From positions 372,001 through 436,000 of the forward strand of contig CBDBUX010000001.1 of assembly GCA_965212205.1 (NCBI GenBank): DNA of 64,000 nucleotides, read 5' to 3'. The notes beneath the pieces were generated by a model. That model was not told the DNA's origin. It saw only the letters and a program-made list of their open reading frames with translations, and did not search any database. The first letter of the stretch is position 1; each line of letters opens with the position of its first letter. A program made the translations under genes and the position numbers. The DNA comes from JAHEJJ01 sp965212205. Lineage in GTDB: Bacteria > Bacteroidota > Bacteroidia > Flavobacteriales > Flavobacteriaceae. Below are positions 53,625 to 62,268 of this stretch, in pieces.

Positions 53625-54489
53625 CCAGGTATACACCCAGTAAGACCAGGAATCCGGCACCAACCTTAAGAAATGTAAGCTGATCTTTGCCGGTTAGAAC
53701 CGCGAACAGAATACCGATTACCGGTTGTAGGTAAATAAATGAACTCACGGTACTGGCTTTTAATTGAGTGAGCGCAAAAACGTTGAATAAATAGGCACAA
53801 AAAGTGGTTCCCACTACTACAAATGCCATGGTTAAAACCGCTTCCAAAGGCAAATCCAGCCATTGTACTTCAAGAAATTCTGGTAATGCAACAGGAATAT
53901 TGATGATGACACCTACCAGGAATAACCATTTCATCAGGGTGATAACATGATATTTGGCGACCAGTTTTTTTGCCAGGATAAGATATAGTGCAAATGATGT
54001 GGCATTTACCAAAAACAAAATATTTCCCATTTTAATGTTCGGGGCGTCGGCCCTAATCTCATGGCCATATAATACCAGGATCATAGCCCCTATCAATCCC
54101 AGTACAATGCCAACACCCCGGTGAAAACGAACTTTTTCCTGGATCAGGAATATAGATAGCAGAACTACGATAATCGGTGTAGTGGTCACCAGTACCGCGC
54201 TATTTATTGGAGTAGAGAGTTGAAGCCCTTTAAAGAATGCCAGCATATTGATGACCATTCCGAAAATAGCGCATAACAGGAACCGACCCCAATCCGATCG
54301 CTCCACTTTTTCCTTAGGACCTAAAAAGGAAATACCCCAGAAAAGAATACAGGCACCTATAACCCTGAGCATTATAAAGCCAAAGGGTTTGATATAGTCT
54401 GGCATTACCCCCTTGGCAATAGTATGGTTAAGACCGTATATCGTGGTAGCTCCAAGAGCAGATAATATGGCGAGATTACGTTTTTTCAA
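53596..54489 (-). CDS. EamA family (DMT) transporter
   Basis: 297 residues, ten membrane segments in two EamA repeats (start NLAILSALGATTIYGLNHTI; second repeat LFLVNATSFALYLILAKKLV). Exports metabolites such as amino acids or purines in known members. Start codon TTG at 54489, overlapping the stop of the ArsC-like gene by four bases, so the two are coupled. Substrate unknown. Confidence 0.9.
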   Translation of the reverse strand: MKKRNLAILSALGATTIYGLNHTIAKGVMPDYIKPFGFIMLRVIGACILFWGISFLGPKEKVERSDWGRFLLCAIFGMVINMLAFFKGLQLSTPINSAVLVTTTPIIVVLLSIFLIQEKVRFHRGVGIVLGLIGAMILVLYGHEIRADAPNIKMGNILFLVNATSFALYLILAKKLVAKYHVITLMKWLFLVGVIINIPVALPEFLEVQWLDLPLEAVLTMAFVVVGTTFCAYLFNVFALTQLKASTVSSFIYLQPVIGILFAVLTGKDQLTFLKVGAGFLVLLGVYLVSRQRIPDR

Positions 54490-54839
54490 GCATGTAGTGT
54501 TTCTTTTGCTACGGCTACTACCTTGGCACTATTCCCGATATAAATCTTCTCACCAAAGATCATAACAGGCCGTTTTAAGAAGGTATAATGCTCCAAAATT
54601 AAAGCTCTAAAATGCTCTTCTGAGAGATGCTGTTTGTTAAGTCCCCTTTCCCGGTAAAGTCTGGCTCGTTTGCTAAAAAGCGCTTCATAACTTCCAGCCA
54701 TTTGCCTCATTTCTTCAAGTTGGGCGGTTGTCAATGGGTGGGTCTTAATATCAATAAGAACCGTATCTCCAATAGGTGCCAGTTCTTTTAAAATCCTTTT
54801 ACAACTATCGCAGCTACTCAGATAGTAAATCTTGTCCAT
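54486..54839 (-). CDS. ArsC/Spx-like thioredoxin-fold protein
   Basis: 117 residues with a C10-x-x-C13 pair (YYLSSCDSCKR) and the ArsC/Spx fold, including KRPVMIFGEKIYIG with the conserved cis-Pro. Members are arsenate reductases or redox regulators such as Spx; nothing here decides. No ars genes are near. It shares a transcript with the EamA transporter, which follows by four-base overlap. Confidence 0.83.
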   Translation of the reverse strand: MDKIYYLSSCDSCKRILKELAPIGDTVLIDIKTHPLTTAQLEEMRQMAGSYEALFSKRARLYRERGLNKQHLSEEHFRALILEHYTFLKRPVMIFGEKIYIGNSAKVVAVAKETLHA

Positions 54840-54936
54840 AAGGCAATTGAAATTATTGGGTTAAAAGTAAGTCATTTTTAAGGGCAATCAACTATTTTAG
54901 TGGGCCAAAGCCACTAATACCCTTTTAGAAATCACC

Positions 54937-55407
54937 TTGACCAATCTATTCGACATTACAAAACAGAACAGGAAGCTATTGCGGTCCCTTCTGAAATATA
55001 TTCCTGAGAATTTGCTCTTCGAAATCCCATCGGGATTCCGCAATTCGATCTGGTGGAATCTCGCTCATATTATAGCTACACAGCAGATCCTGTTATACAG
55101 GTTTAGCGGCTTACCAGCCCGGGTCGATGATAATTGGATCAACTCCTATATGACGGGGACTCTGCCTACAGGAATTCCCGAAAAAAGGGAGATCGATTTC
55201 TTGCAGAATAGTCTTGTTGAAACCGCTTTTTGGGCAGAGGAAGACTATGAAAGTGGAATTTTTGAAAGTTACAAAGAGTACACCACCAGTACAAAAGTTA
55301 CACTGACTTCTGTAGAAGACGCCATCCATTTCAACAACTACCATGAGGGATTGCATCTGGGAGTAGTTCTTTCGCAGATAAAAGTATTGGGAATAAAGCT
55401 GGGCTAG
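54937..55407 (+). CDS. DinB-fold family protein (second copy type)
   Basis: 156 residues, DinB_2 type, starting with TTG at 54937 (family start LFDITKQNRK). Metal-binding His at HIIATQQILLYR and HEGLHLGVVLSQIK. A TTAGTGG/CCACTAA dyad (54897-54917) lies just before the start. A separate DinB-fold gene is at 45567-46067, only distantly similar. Confidence 0.82.
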   Translation: MTNLFDITKQNRKLLRSLLKYIPENLLFEIPSGFRNSIWWNLAHIIATQQILLYRFSGLPARVDDNWINSYMTGTLPTGIPEKREIDFLQNSLVETAFWAEEDYESGIFESYKEYTTSTKVTLTSVEDAIHFNNYHEGLHLGVVLSQIKVLGIKLG

Positions 55408-55408
55408 G

Positions 55409-56146
55409 TTATATTTTCAGCTTTAAAAACCTTGTTAGCTCGGCATATGGAAGCAGGAGTTCTATGGTGCCGTCGGCGTAGGATGCTACTTCATAGGGAT
55501 TGTAGAGAAGTTTCAATCCGTTTTCCGAGAAACCGATATTTTCAGGCAGGTAAAACTCATTTCCTTCAAACATAAAACCGGTACTGTTTATAGGTTGATC
55601 GGGCGGAATATTTTGTTGGACCCGAAATTGAGTCTCGGCAAAATCGACGAATTTTTTATGATTATCAAAGAGCTCAAAATTGTCGAATTCCTGCCCCGAT
55701 TTCTTTTTGAAATTAAGAAAACGGGTGGCTCCATAACCATGAGCACCCCCCGTAAAGATGTAAGAAGTAAGCCCAATGGAGAGCAGATCTTTGTTTTCAA
55801 AAGATACCCGGGCCTCAATATTAGCCTCCCATGGGACGGTCTCATCGGGAAATTCATGTTGTAGCTTTTCGAAGCCTTTGCGGAAAGATGCAACCGCTTC
55901 TGGTATATCTTCGGGCTGTTGATCTTCTTCAAAAGCCAGCAGACTGATCACCTCCTCCTTGAGGGTATTGTTAACGGTTTCACTAATTTTTCTCTTGTCG
56001 AGCGCAACAGGGACTTTAACTAATATTTCAGGACATGCTGAGCAGTTTTCACTCTGGTAGAGGCGTTCTTCGAAGACCAGTTTTTCTTCCTTGCCGCATC
56101 CGGCAGAAAGAAGAAATAATAAGAATAGATAAAAGAAATTTTTCAT
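55409..56146 (-). CDS. DUF3298/DUF4163-like lipoprotein
   Basis: 245 residues with lipobox LLSAGC near residue 17 (LFLLFLLSAGCGKEEK), a DUF4163-like half and a DUF3298 C-terminal half (SYIFTGGAHGYGATRFLNF and the LLYNPYEVASYADGTIELLLPY end). Function unknown; homologues are anti-sigma-factor RsiV-like domains. It shares an interlocked divergent promoter with the cystathionine gamma-synthase gene. Confidence 0.85.
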   Translation of the reverse strand: MKNFFYLFLLFLLSAGCGKEEKLVFEERLYQSENCSACPEILVKVPVALDKRKISETVNNTLKEEVISLLAFEEDQQPEDIPEAVASFRKGFEKLQHEFPDETVPWEANIEARVSFENKDLLSIGLTSYIFTGGAHGYGATRFLNFKKKSGQEFDNFELFDNHKKFVDFAETQFRVQQNIPPDQPINSTGFMFEGNEFYLPENIGFSENGLKLLYNPYEVASYADGTIELLLPYAELTRFLKLKI

Positions 56147-56165
56147 GATCGGGCTTTGGGTATTG

Positions 56166-56212
56166 CAAATCTATCAATTCGTTGCTTACTCCAAAAGATA
56201 ACAATACATTTG
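56166..56212. promoter_or_regulatory. Interlocked divergent promoters, DUF3298-like gene and cystathionine gamma-synthase
   Basis: Minus strand: TTG (56194-56192)-N18-TAGATTTG (56173-56166). Plus strand: TTG (56182-56184)-N20-TACATTTG (56205-56212). Both match the Bacteroidota consensus. Each -33 element lies inside the spacer of the other promoter, so they should compete for polymerase. Confidence 0.65.
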
Positions 56213-56228
56213 CGCAAAGAACTGATCT

Positions 56229-57383
56229 ATGGGCAAAGACGGATTGCATTTCAACAGCAAAACTATTCACGGAGGCCAGGAACCCGATAAAGCATATGGA
56301 GCAGTCATGCCCCCGATTTATCAGACCTCAACATATGCCCAGACGACCCCAGGCGGACATAAAGGCTATGAGTATTCCCGTAGTGGAAACCCCACGCGAA
56401 CCGCTTTGGAAAGATCATTGGCAAGTATAGAAAATGGTAAGCACGGACTTGCCTTTGCCAGTGGCCTGGCAGCCATCGATGCCGTGATCAAATTGCTCGA
56501 ACCGGGAGACGAGGTGGTTTCCACAAACGATCTTTATGGTGGGAGTTACCGCTTGTTCAGACAGGTTTTTGAGAAATATGGTATCCGGTTCCATTTTGTG
56601 GGGATGCAAAATCTTCAGGAGGTAGAATCGTTGATAAATAAAAATACCAAGCTCCTCTGGATTGAAACACCTACCAACCCTATGATGAATGTCATCGATA
56701 TCAGGGCGGCAGCCGAAATGGCTAAAAAACATGATCTTCTTTTAGCCGTGGATAACACATTCGCTACACCTTATCTTCAAAGACCTCTGGATTTAGGGGC
56801 TGATATAATAATGCATTCTGCTACCAAATATCTTGGCGGACACAGCGATTTGGTGGTTGGTGCTCTTGTAGTAAACGATGATGCGCTGGCAGCGAAACTC
56901 TATTTCCTCCAGAATGCCAGCGGGGGAGTTTGTGGTCCTATGGATAGTTTTCTTTTGCTTCGCGGGATTAAAACCCTCCATGTTCGTATGCAGCGTCATT
57001 GTGAGAACTGCAAGGCTATTGCAGAGTACCTCCAAGCTCATCCAGGGATCGAGAAGGTCTTTTGGCCGGGATTCCCTACTCACCCAAATCATGATATAGC
57101 TAACCAGCAGATGAGCGATTATGGCGGAATGCTTTCTTTTATACCCAAAGGAGGAAGTTTCGATGATGCCGTTAAGATCGTAGAACGCCTACGGGTTTTC
57201 ACCCTGGCCGAATCTTTAGGCGGTGTGGAAAGTCTGGCAGGACATCCGGCCAGTATGACTCATGCCAGCATACCGAAAGAAGAGCGCGAAAAGAGCGGTG
57301 TGGTGGATAGTCTGGTTCGGCTGAGCGTCGGGATCGAAGATGTAAGAGACTTAATTACAGATCTCGAACAGGCACTTTTATAG
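56229..57383 (+). CDS. Cystathionine gamma-synthase / lyase-type PLP enzyme
   Basis: 384 residues of the Cys/Met metabolism PLP family. The PLP-binding Lys lies in SATKYLGGHSDLVVG, with YEYSRSGNPTRTALERSLAS and FASGLAAIDAVIKLLEPGDE upstream and AESLGGVESLAGHPASMTHA near the end. Homologues make cystathionine from O-acyl-homoserine or split it; a group II lyase role in cysteine or methionine metabolism is equally possible. A clear promoter lies 16 bases upstream. The stop is 170 bases before glutamate dehydrogenase. Confidence 0.9.
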   Translation: MGKDGLHFNSKTIHGGQEPDKAYGAVMPPIYQTSTYAQTTPGGHKGYEYSRSGNPTRTALERSLASIENGKHGLAFASGLAAIDAVIKLLEPGDEVVSTNDLYGGSYRLFRQVFEKYGIRFHFVGMQNLQEVESLINKNTKLLWIETPTNPMMNVIDIRAAAEMAKKHDLLLAVDNTFATPYLQRPLDLGADIIMHSATKYLGGHSDLVVGALVVNDDALAAKLYFLQNASGGVCGPMDSFLLLRGIKTLHVRMQRHCENCKAIAEYLQAHPGIEKVFWPGFPTHPNHDIANQQMSDYGGMLSFIPKGGSFDDAVKIVERLRVFTLAESLGGVESLAGHPASMTHASIPKEEREKSGVVDSLVRLSVGIEDVRDLITDLEQALL

Positions 57384-57553
57384 TCCCTTCTAACATTAAT
57401 ATAATTGATCCATCCGGTTCTCCAGATGCGGATACTTCTGTTGATATATCGTCATGTCAGAAAAAATTATCAAATATTAAAAAAAAGGCCTCTCAAATTA
57501 TTAAAAAGATATATTTTTACCCTCAAATTTGCAATTCAATAATACCTAAGTTA

Positions 57554-58908
57554 ATGAGTAGTTCAATGGAAGAAATCATCAAAGCATTTATGGACGAGGT
57601 GACAACCCGTAACGGGCATGAGCCGGAATTCATTCAAGCCGTACAGGAAGTTGCTGAAACGGTAATTCCTTACATCGCAAAGCACGATATTTATTACGGA
57701 AAGAATATCCTTCTGAGAATGGTAGAGCCCGAAAGGTTGTTGTCGTTCCGTGTTTCATGGATCGATGACAAAGGAGAGATCCACGTGAACCGAGGATACC
57801 GGATACAAATGAATTCGGCTATTGGACCCTATAAAGGGGGATTGCGTTTTCACCCGACGGTAAACGCAAGTATTCTAAAATTTCTCGCCTTTGAGCAGGT
57901 ATTTAAAAACAGTCTAACCACACTTCCCATGGGAGGTGGTAAAGGAGGTTCCGATTTTGACCCTAAGGACAAGTCCGATGACGAAGTAATGCGATTCTGC
58001 CATGCGTTTATGTCTGAACTCTGTAAGCATATAGGACCAAATACCGATGTTCCGGCAGGCGATATTGGAGTGGGCTCAAGGGAGATCGGATATCTTTTCG
58101 GGATGTATAAGAAAATTCGGAACGAATTTACAGGGGTATTGACCGGAAAAGGGCTTTCATGGGGTGGTTCCAGAATACGCCCGGAGGCCACCGGTTATGG
58201 CACTGTGTATTTTGCCCAGAGTATGCTTAATACAAAGAACCAGGATATTAAAGGTAAAACGGTAGTAGTTTCAGGCTCCGGGAACGTGGCGCAATATGCC
58301 GCTGAAAAAGTCATTCAACTCGGAGGTAAGGTCGTGACACTTTCCGATTCAGGCGGATATATTTTGATAAGGATGGGATCGACACGGATAAACTCGACTA
58401 TGTTATGGACCTCAAGAACAATAGAAGAGGTAGGATTTCTGATTATGCCAAAGAATACAAATCAGCGGAATATCATGCAGGGGAGACCCCCTGGGGTGTT
58501 GAGTGCGATATCGCTCTGCCTTGCGCAACCCAAAATGAACTCGATGGGGAAGATGCCCAAAAACTGATTAAAAATGGATGTACTTGTGTAGCCGAAGGCG
58601 CAAATATGCCATCTACCCCTGAAGCAATACATGCATTTCAGGAGGCTAGGATCTTATTTGCACCGGGGAAAGCTTCCAACGCGGGTGGCGTTGCCACATC
58701 AGGACTGGAAATGTCGCAGAATTCCCTAAGGATCAGTTGGACACGTGAAGAGGTCGATGAGAGACTAAAAGGAATTATGGAAGACATCCACGAATCTTGT
58801 ATTGAGTATGGAATGGAAGACGATGGATATTGCAATTATGTCAGAGGAGCCAATATCGCAGGATTCGTAAAAGTGGCCGATGCCATGCTGGCCCAGGGCG
58901 TTATTTAG
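57554..58908 (+). pseudogene. gdhA: Glutamate dehydrogenase with a frameshift
   Basis: Interconverts 2-oxoglutarate, ammonia and glutamate with NAD(P)H. The first frame (57554 onward) holds the substrate-site Lys in LPMGGGKGGSDFDP and the Rossmann VVSGSGNVAQYAAEKV. The break is at the four T of GATATATTTTGATAAG (58362-58365): a fifth T restores SGGYIFDKDGIDTDKL and the frame that runs to 58908, including EGANMPSTPEA. The joined protein would be about 451 residues, normal for this enzyme. Homopolymer loss suggests a sequencing error; a real inactivation would affect nitrogen metabolism. Confidence 0.9.
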
Positions 58909-58960
58909 TCAAGCAGTTTACGTTTAGGATCGCAGAAACTGAGGTTTGGTTGATTGGTGC

Positions 58961-58968
58961 TAACTTTG
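58961..58968 (+). promoter_or_regulatory. Possible -7 element of recO
   Basis: TAACTTTG matches TAnnTTTG and lies 31 bases before the recO ATG. Confidence 0.4.
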
Positions 58969-58999
58969 TCTCAGCAAACGTAAATATTGAAGCCTTCGC

Positions 59000-59719
59000 A
59001 TGCAAGTCACCACTAAAGCCATTGTCCTGTCTTCTATTAAATATGGGGATTCGAGTCTGATCGTCAGGGCATATACAGAAGTAGCCGGCTTGCAGTCATA
59101 TTTGCTTAAAGGGGTATTGAGTTCGAGGAAATCGAAGATTAAAGCGGCTTACTTTCAACCACTGACCCAACTCGAGATTGTAGCCAGTCATAAAGGCAAA
59201 GGAACTCTGGAGCATATTCGCGAAGTACGGGTAAATTACCATTATCGGAGTATTTATAGCGATATGGCCAAAAATGCCATCGCCATTTTCCTTGCCGAAA
59301 TACTGCTGAAAAGTATCGGAGAAGAAGAAGAGGACGCCGGCTTATTTCAATTTCTCGAAGCGTCGCTCCAGTGGCTCGACACCCATGATCAGATCTCGAA
59401 TTTTCACCTTTATTTCATGATTCGGTTTAGCAGGTTTTTAGGCTTCTATCCAGATACTTCACATACCGATACTATGTATTTCGATTTACAGGATGGACGG
59501 TTTGTGAATACACCCGGACTAAACCCTTTAATGAAAGGAACTATGCTTTTTCATTTTAAGAAGTTTTTGGGCATAAATTTTGATGCAATTCATAGAGTCA
59601 AAATGACTAATAAAGAAAGGCAAGAACTACTGCAAAACCTTGTTATGTATTTTGAATTACATTTGCACGGATTTCAAAAACCCCGCTCTCTTGCCATACT
59701 GAATGAGGTATTCAACTGA
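59000..59719 (+). CDS. recO: DNA repair protein RecO
   Basis: 239 residues. N-terminal OB fold (TKAIVLSSIKYGDSSLIVRA, then GLQSYLLKGVLSSRKSK), then a helical C-terminal domain. RecO loads RecA onto SSB-coated DNA with RecF and RecR. No zinc-binding Cys cluster is visible. It overlaps the TonB-dependent receptor by 17 bases, an arrangement seen in flavobacteria. Confidence 0.92.
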   Translation: MQVTTKAIVLSSIKYGDSSLIVRAYTEVAGLQSYLLKGVLSSRKSKIKAAYFQPLTQLEIVASHKGKGTLEHIREVRVNYHYRSIYSDMAKNAIAIFLAEILLKSIGEEEEDAGLFQFLEASLQWLDTHDQISNFHLYFMIRFSRFLGFYPDTSHTDTMYFDLQDGRFVNTPGLNPLMKGTMLFHFKKFLGINFDAIHRVKMTNKERQELLQNLVMYFELHLHGFQKPRSLAILNEVFN

Positions 59720-62132
59720 CATATTCGGACTGGTACTGATCTGCTTCGTATTATCTATTGGCTCGATCCGGGCACAGGTAATCAGGGTGATGGACGTGGA
59801 TTCGCGCGAACCCATCGGAAATGTAGTGGTATACAACAGCAGCCAGAACAAAACCGTACTCTCGGATATCGACGGAAGTTGCGACCTCGGTATTTTCTCA
59901 AATAATGAGAGAATCACTTTTAGACATATCAGTTACGAAACCTATAGGACCACCAAAGTACAGTTGCGTAAAAGGGGTTACAGGATTTATATGACGATAA
60001 GGCCCGAGCAACTCGACGAAGTGGTTATGTCTATATCCAAATGGGAACAACAGAAAAAAGATATTCCGCAGAAGATCGTCTCGATCAACTCCAGAAGCAT
60101 AGCCTTTGGAACCCCCCAAACTTCAGCAGATCTGCTGGCGAACAGCGGGCAGGTATTTGTACAAAAAAGCCAGTTGGGGGGAGGAAGCCCAATGATCAGG
60201 GGATTTGCAACGAATCGGGTACTCCTCTCAGTAGACGGTGTAAGGATGAACAACGCTATTTTCAGGGGGGGAAATATTCAGAATGTAATCTCGATCGACC
60301 CGTTCAATATCAACAATTCTGAAGTAATATTCGGGCCAGGTTCGGTGATTTATGGTAGCGATGCCATTGGAGGTGTCATGAATTTTATTACTACTAGACC
60401 GCAATTTGCAGAACGGGATAGCCTGAATTTTATGGCTCATGCCAATTATCGATTTGCCACTGCAAATACCGAAAGTACTGTTCATGCAGATTTTAATATC
60501 GGAAAAAAACGCTGGGCTTTTCTCACCAGTGTTACCTACAACTCCTTCGACGATCTAAAAATGGGTAGCAAGGGCCCCGATACCTACCTGCGTAACAGTT
60601 TCGTAAGAAGAATAGACGGCACAGATGTTTTGGTTACAAATGATAATCCACAACTCCAGGTACCTACTGGATACAGCCAGATCAATATCATGCAGAAAGT
60701 CTCTCACAAAATAAAAAACCGATGGAATATCGATCTGGGACTTCATTATTCAGAGACTTCAGACTACCCCAGGTACGACCGCCTGATACGACCCGATGAG
60801 AGTGGAGAAGGACTTCGATCGGCCGAATGGTTCTATGGTCCGCAAAAATGGTTTCTGGCTAATGCACAACTCGAACATATTGGCCGAGGCAAGTTTTACG
60901 ACCGCCTTAGAATAACTACGGCCTATCAACGCTTTGCAGAAAGCCGTGTAGATCGAATCTTTCAAGACCCCAATCGTTTTACCACTAAGGAGAATGTAGA
61001 CGCCCTGTCGCTCAACCTGGATTTTGAGAATAAAAAAATGGGTGATCTAAGGCTATATTACGGGCTGGAATATATTTTTAATAAAGTGGGTTCCAACGGA
61101 TCGCAGCAAAATATTGATAGTGGCTCAACCGCCGATGCTCCTTCCCGTTACCCAGATGGTTCTACCTGGCAATCAGCCGCAGCCTATCTCAGTGCAGAAT
61201 ATAAGACCAAACCTAATTTTACACTTCTATCCGGTTTGAGATATAATCATATTTGGCTTGCTGCCGATTTCGATACTAGCTTCTATCCCTTCCCGTTTAC
61301 CAGCACTCAGAGCAATAATGGGGCGCTTACCGGGAGTATTGGATTTAGCTGGTTTCCAAAGGCTAGTGTGCAGATCACAGTGAATGGATCGAGCGGTTTC
61401 CGATCACCAAATATCGATGATATTGGAAAAGTATTTGATTCGGAACCAGGATCTGTGGTGGTTCCAAACCCTGATCTCAAACCTGAATATGCTTACAATG
61501 CAGAACTGGGTGTCCGTAAAAATTTTAAAGACAAGCTGGTTCTTAAAGGAGCTGCCTACTATACTTATCTGGATAATGCACTGGTGCGAAGAGATTTTAC
61601 CTTTAACGGACAGAGCCAGGTAATTTACAATGGTGAACTCTCCGATGTTCAGGCGATCCAGAATGCTGCCAGGGCGTATGTTTATGGTCTCGAACTGGGC
61701 CTCGAAACTTTTATAACCGAAAATTGGTCATTGAGGGCCAATTATACCCTTACCGATGGCATCGAAGAAGACGATTCTGGTGTGGACCTGCCTGTAAGGC
61801 ATGTGGCACCAGCGTTCGGGGATTTTCATATCCTTTGGAAAAATCAAAGGATCCAGACAGACCTTTTCCTAAACTTCAATGGTGAGATACCCTTCGAAGA
61901 CCTCGCCCTGTCTGAGCGGAACAAACCCTTTTTATATGATACCGATGAAAATGGAAACCCTTTTTCACCTTCATGGTACACACTAAACTTTCGTTCTCAA
62001 TATCAGATAAGCAAAAATCTCAAAGTAAACTTCAATATTGAGAATATTACAGATCAGCGATACAGACCTTATTCTTCAGGTATTGCTGGACCAGGGATTA
62101 ACTTCATTTTAGGTTTGGGGATCAGCTTGTAA
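59703..62132 (+). CDS. TonB-dependent outer-membrane receptor
   Basis: 809 residues. Signal peptide (LVLICFVLSIGSIRAQV), then a CarboxypepD_reg-like N-terminal region (about 25-90), a plug domain (about 110-230; LLANSGQVFVQKSQLGGGSP, RVLLSVDGVRMNNAIFRGG) and a 22-strand barrel. The late block FRSPNIDDIGKVFDSE with NPDLKPEYAYNAELG resembles heme/hemoglobin-type receptors; the ligand is not proven. Its ATG overlaps recO, so they share a transcript; ileS follows 137 bases later. Confidence 0.93.
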   Translation: MRYSTDIFGLVLICFVLSIGSIRAQVIRVMDVDSREPIGNVVVYNSSQNKTVLSDIDGSCDLGIFSNNERITFRHISYETYRTTKVQLRKRGYRIYMTIRPEQLDEVVMSISKWEQQKKDIPQKIVSINSRSIAFGTPQTSADLLANSGQVFVQKSQLGGGSPMIRGFATNRVLLSVDGVRMNNAIFRGGNIQNVISIDPFNINNSEVIFGPGSVIYGSDAIGGVMNFITTRPQFAERDSLNFMAHANYRFATANTESTVHADFNIGKKRWAFLTSVTYNSFDDLKMGSKGPDTYLRNSFVRRIDGTDVLVTNDNPQLQVPTGYSQINIMQKVSHKIKNRWNIDLGLHYSETSDYPRYDRLIRPDESGEGLRSAEWFYGPQKWFLANAQLEHIGRGKFYDRLRITTAYQRFAESRVDRIFQDPNRFTTKENVDALSLNLDFENKKMGDLRLYYGLEYIFNKVGSNGSQQNIDSGSTADAPSRYPDGSTWQSAAAYLSAEYKTKPNFTLLSGLRYNHIWLAADFDTSFYPFPFTSTQSNNGALTGSIGFSWFPKASVQITVNGSSGFRSPNIDDIGKVFDSEPGSVVVPNPDLKPEYAYNAELGVRKNFKDKLVLKGAAYYTYLDNALVRRDFTFNGQSQVIYNGELSDVQAIQNAARAYVYGLELGLETFITENWSLRANYTLTDGIEEDDSGVDLPVRHVAPAFGDFHILWKNQRIQTDLFLNFNGEIPFEDLALSERNKPFLYDTDENGNPFSPSWYTLNFRSQYQISKNLKVNFNIENITDQRYRPYSSGIAGPGINFILGLGISL

Positions 62133-62229
62133 TGTATCAGGATCGACACTAGCCCCAGATAGTTGGCGACCTTCCTGTACTACTTCCATTCTCACTTCAG
62201 AAAAGCACCGTGTTTTCAATAGAAATCAT

Positions 62230-62237
62230 TAATTTTG
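62230..62237 (+). promoter_or_regulatory. Probable -7 element of ileS
   Basis: TAATTTTG matches TAnnTTTG and lies 31 bases before the ileS ATG. No clear -33 TTG. Confidence 0.45.
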
Positions 62238-62268
62238 CAGCCTTAAATTGTCCCAGCCAACGGTTGAT

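Noticed and set aside
54897..54917. TTAGTGG/CCACTAA dyad as a terminator
   Set aside because: No gene on the plus strand ends just upstream, and the stem has a bulge. It may be an operator, but support is weak.
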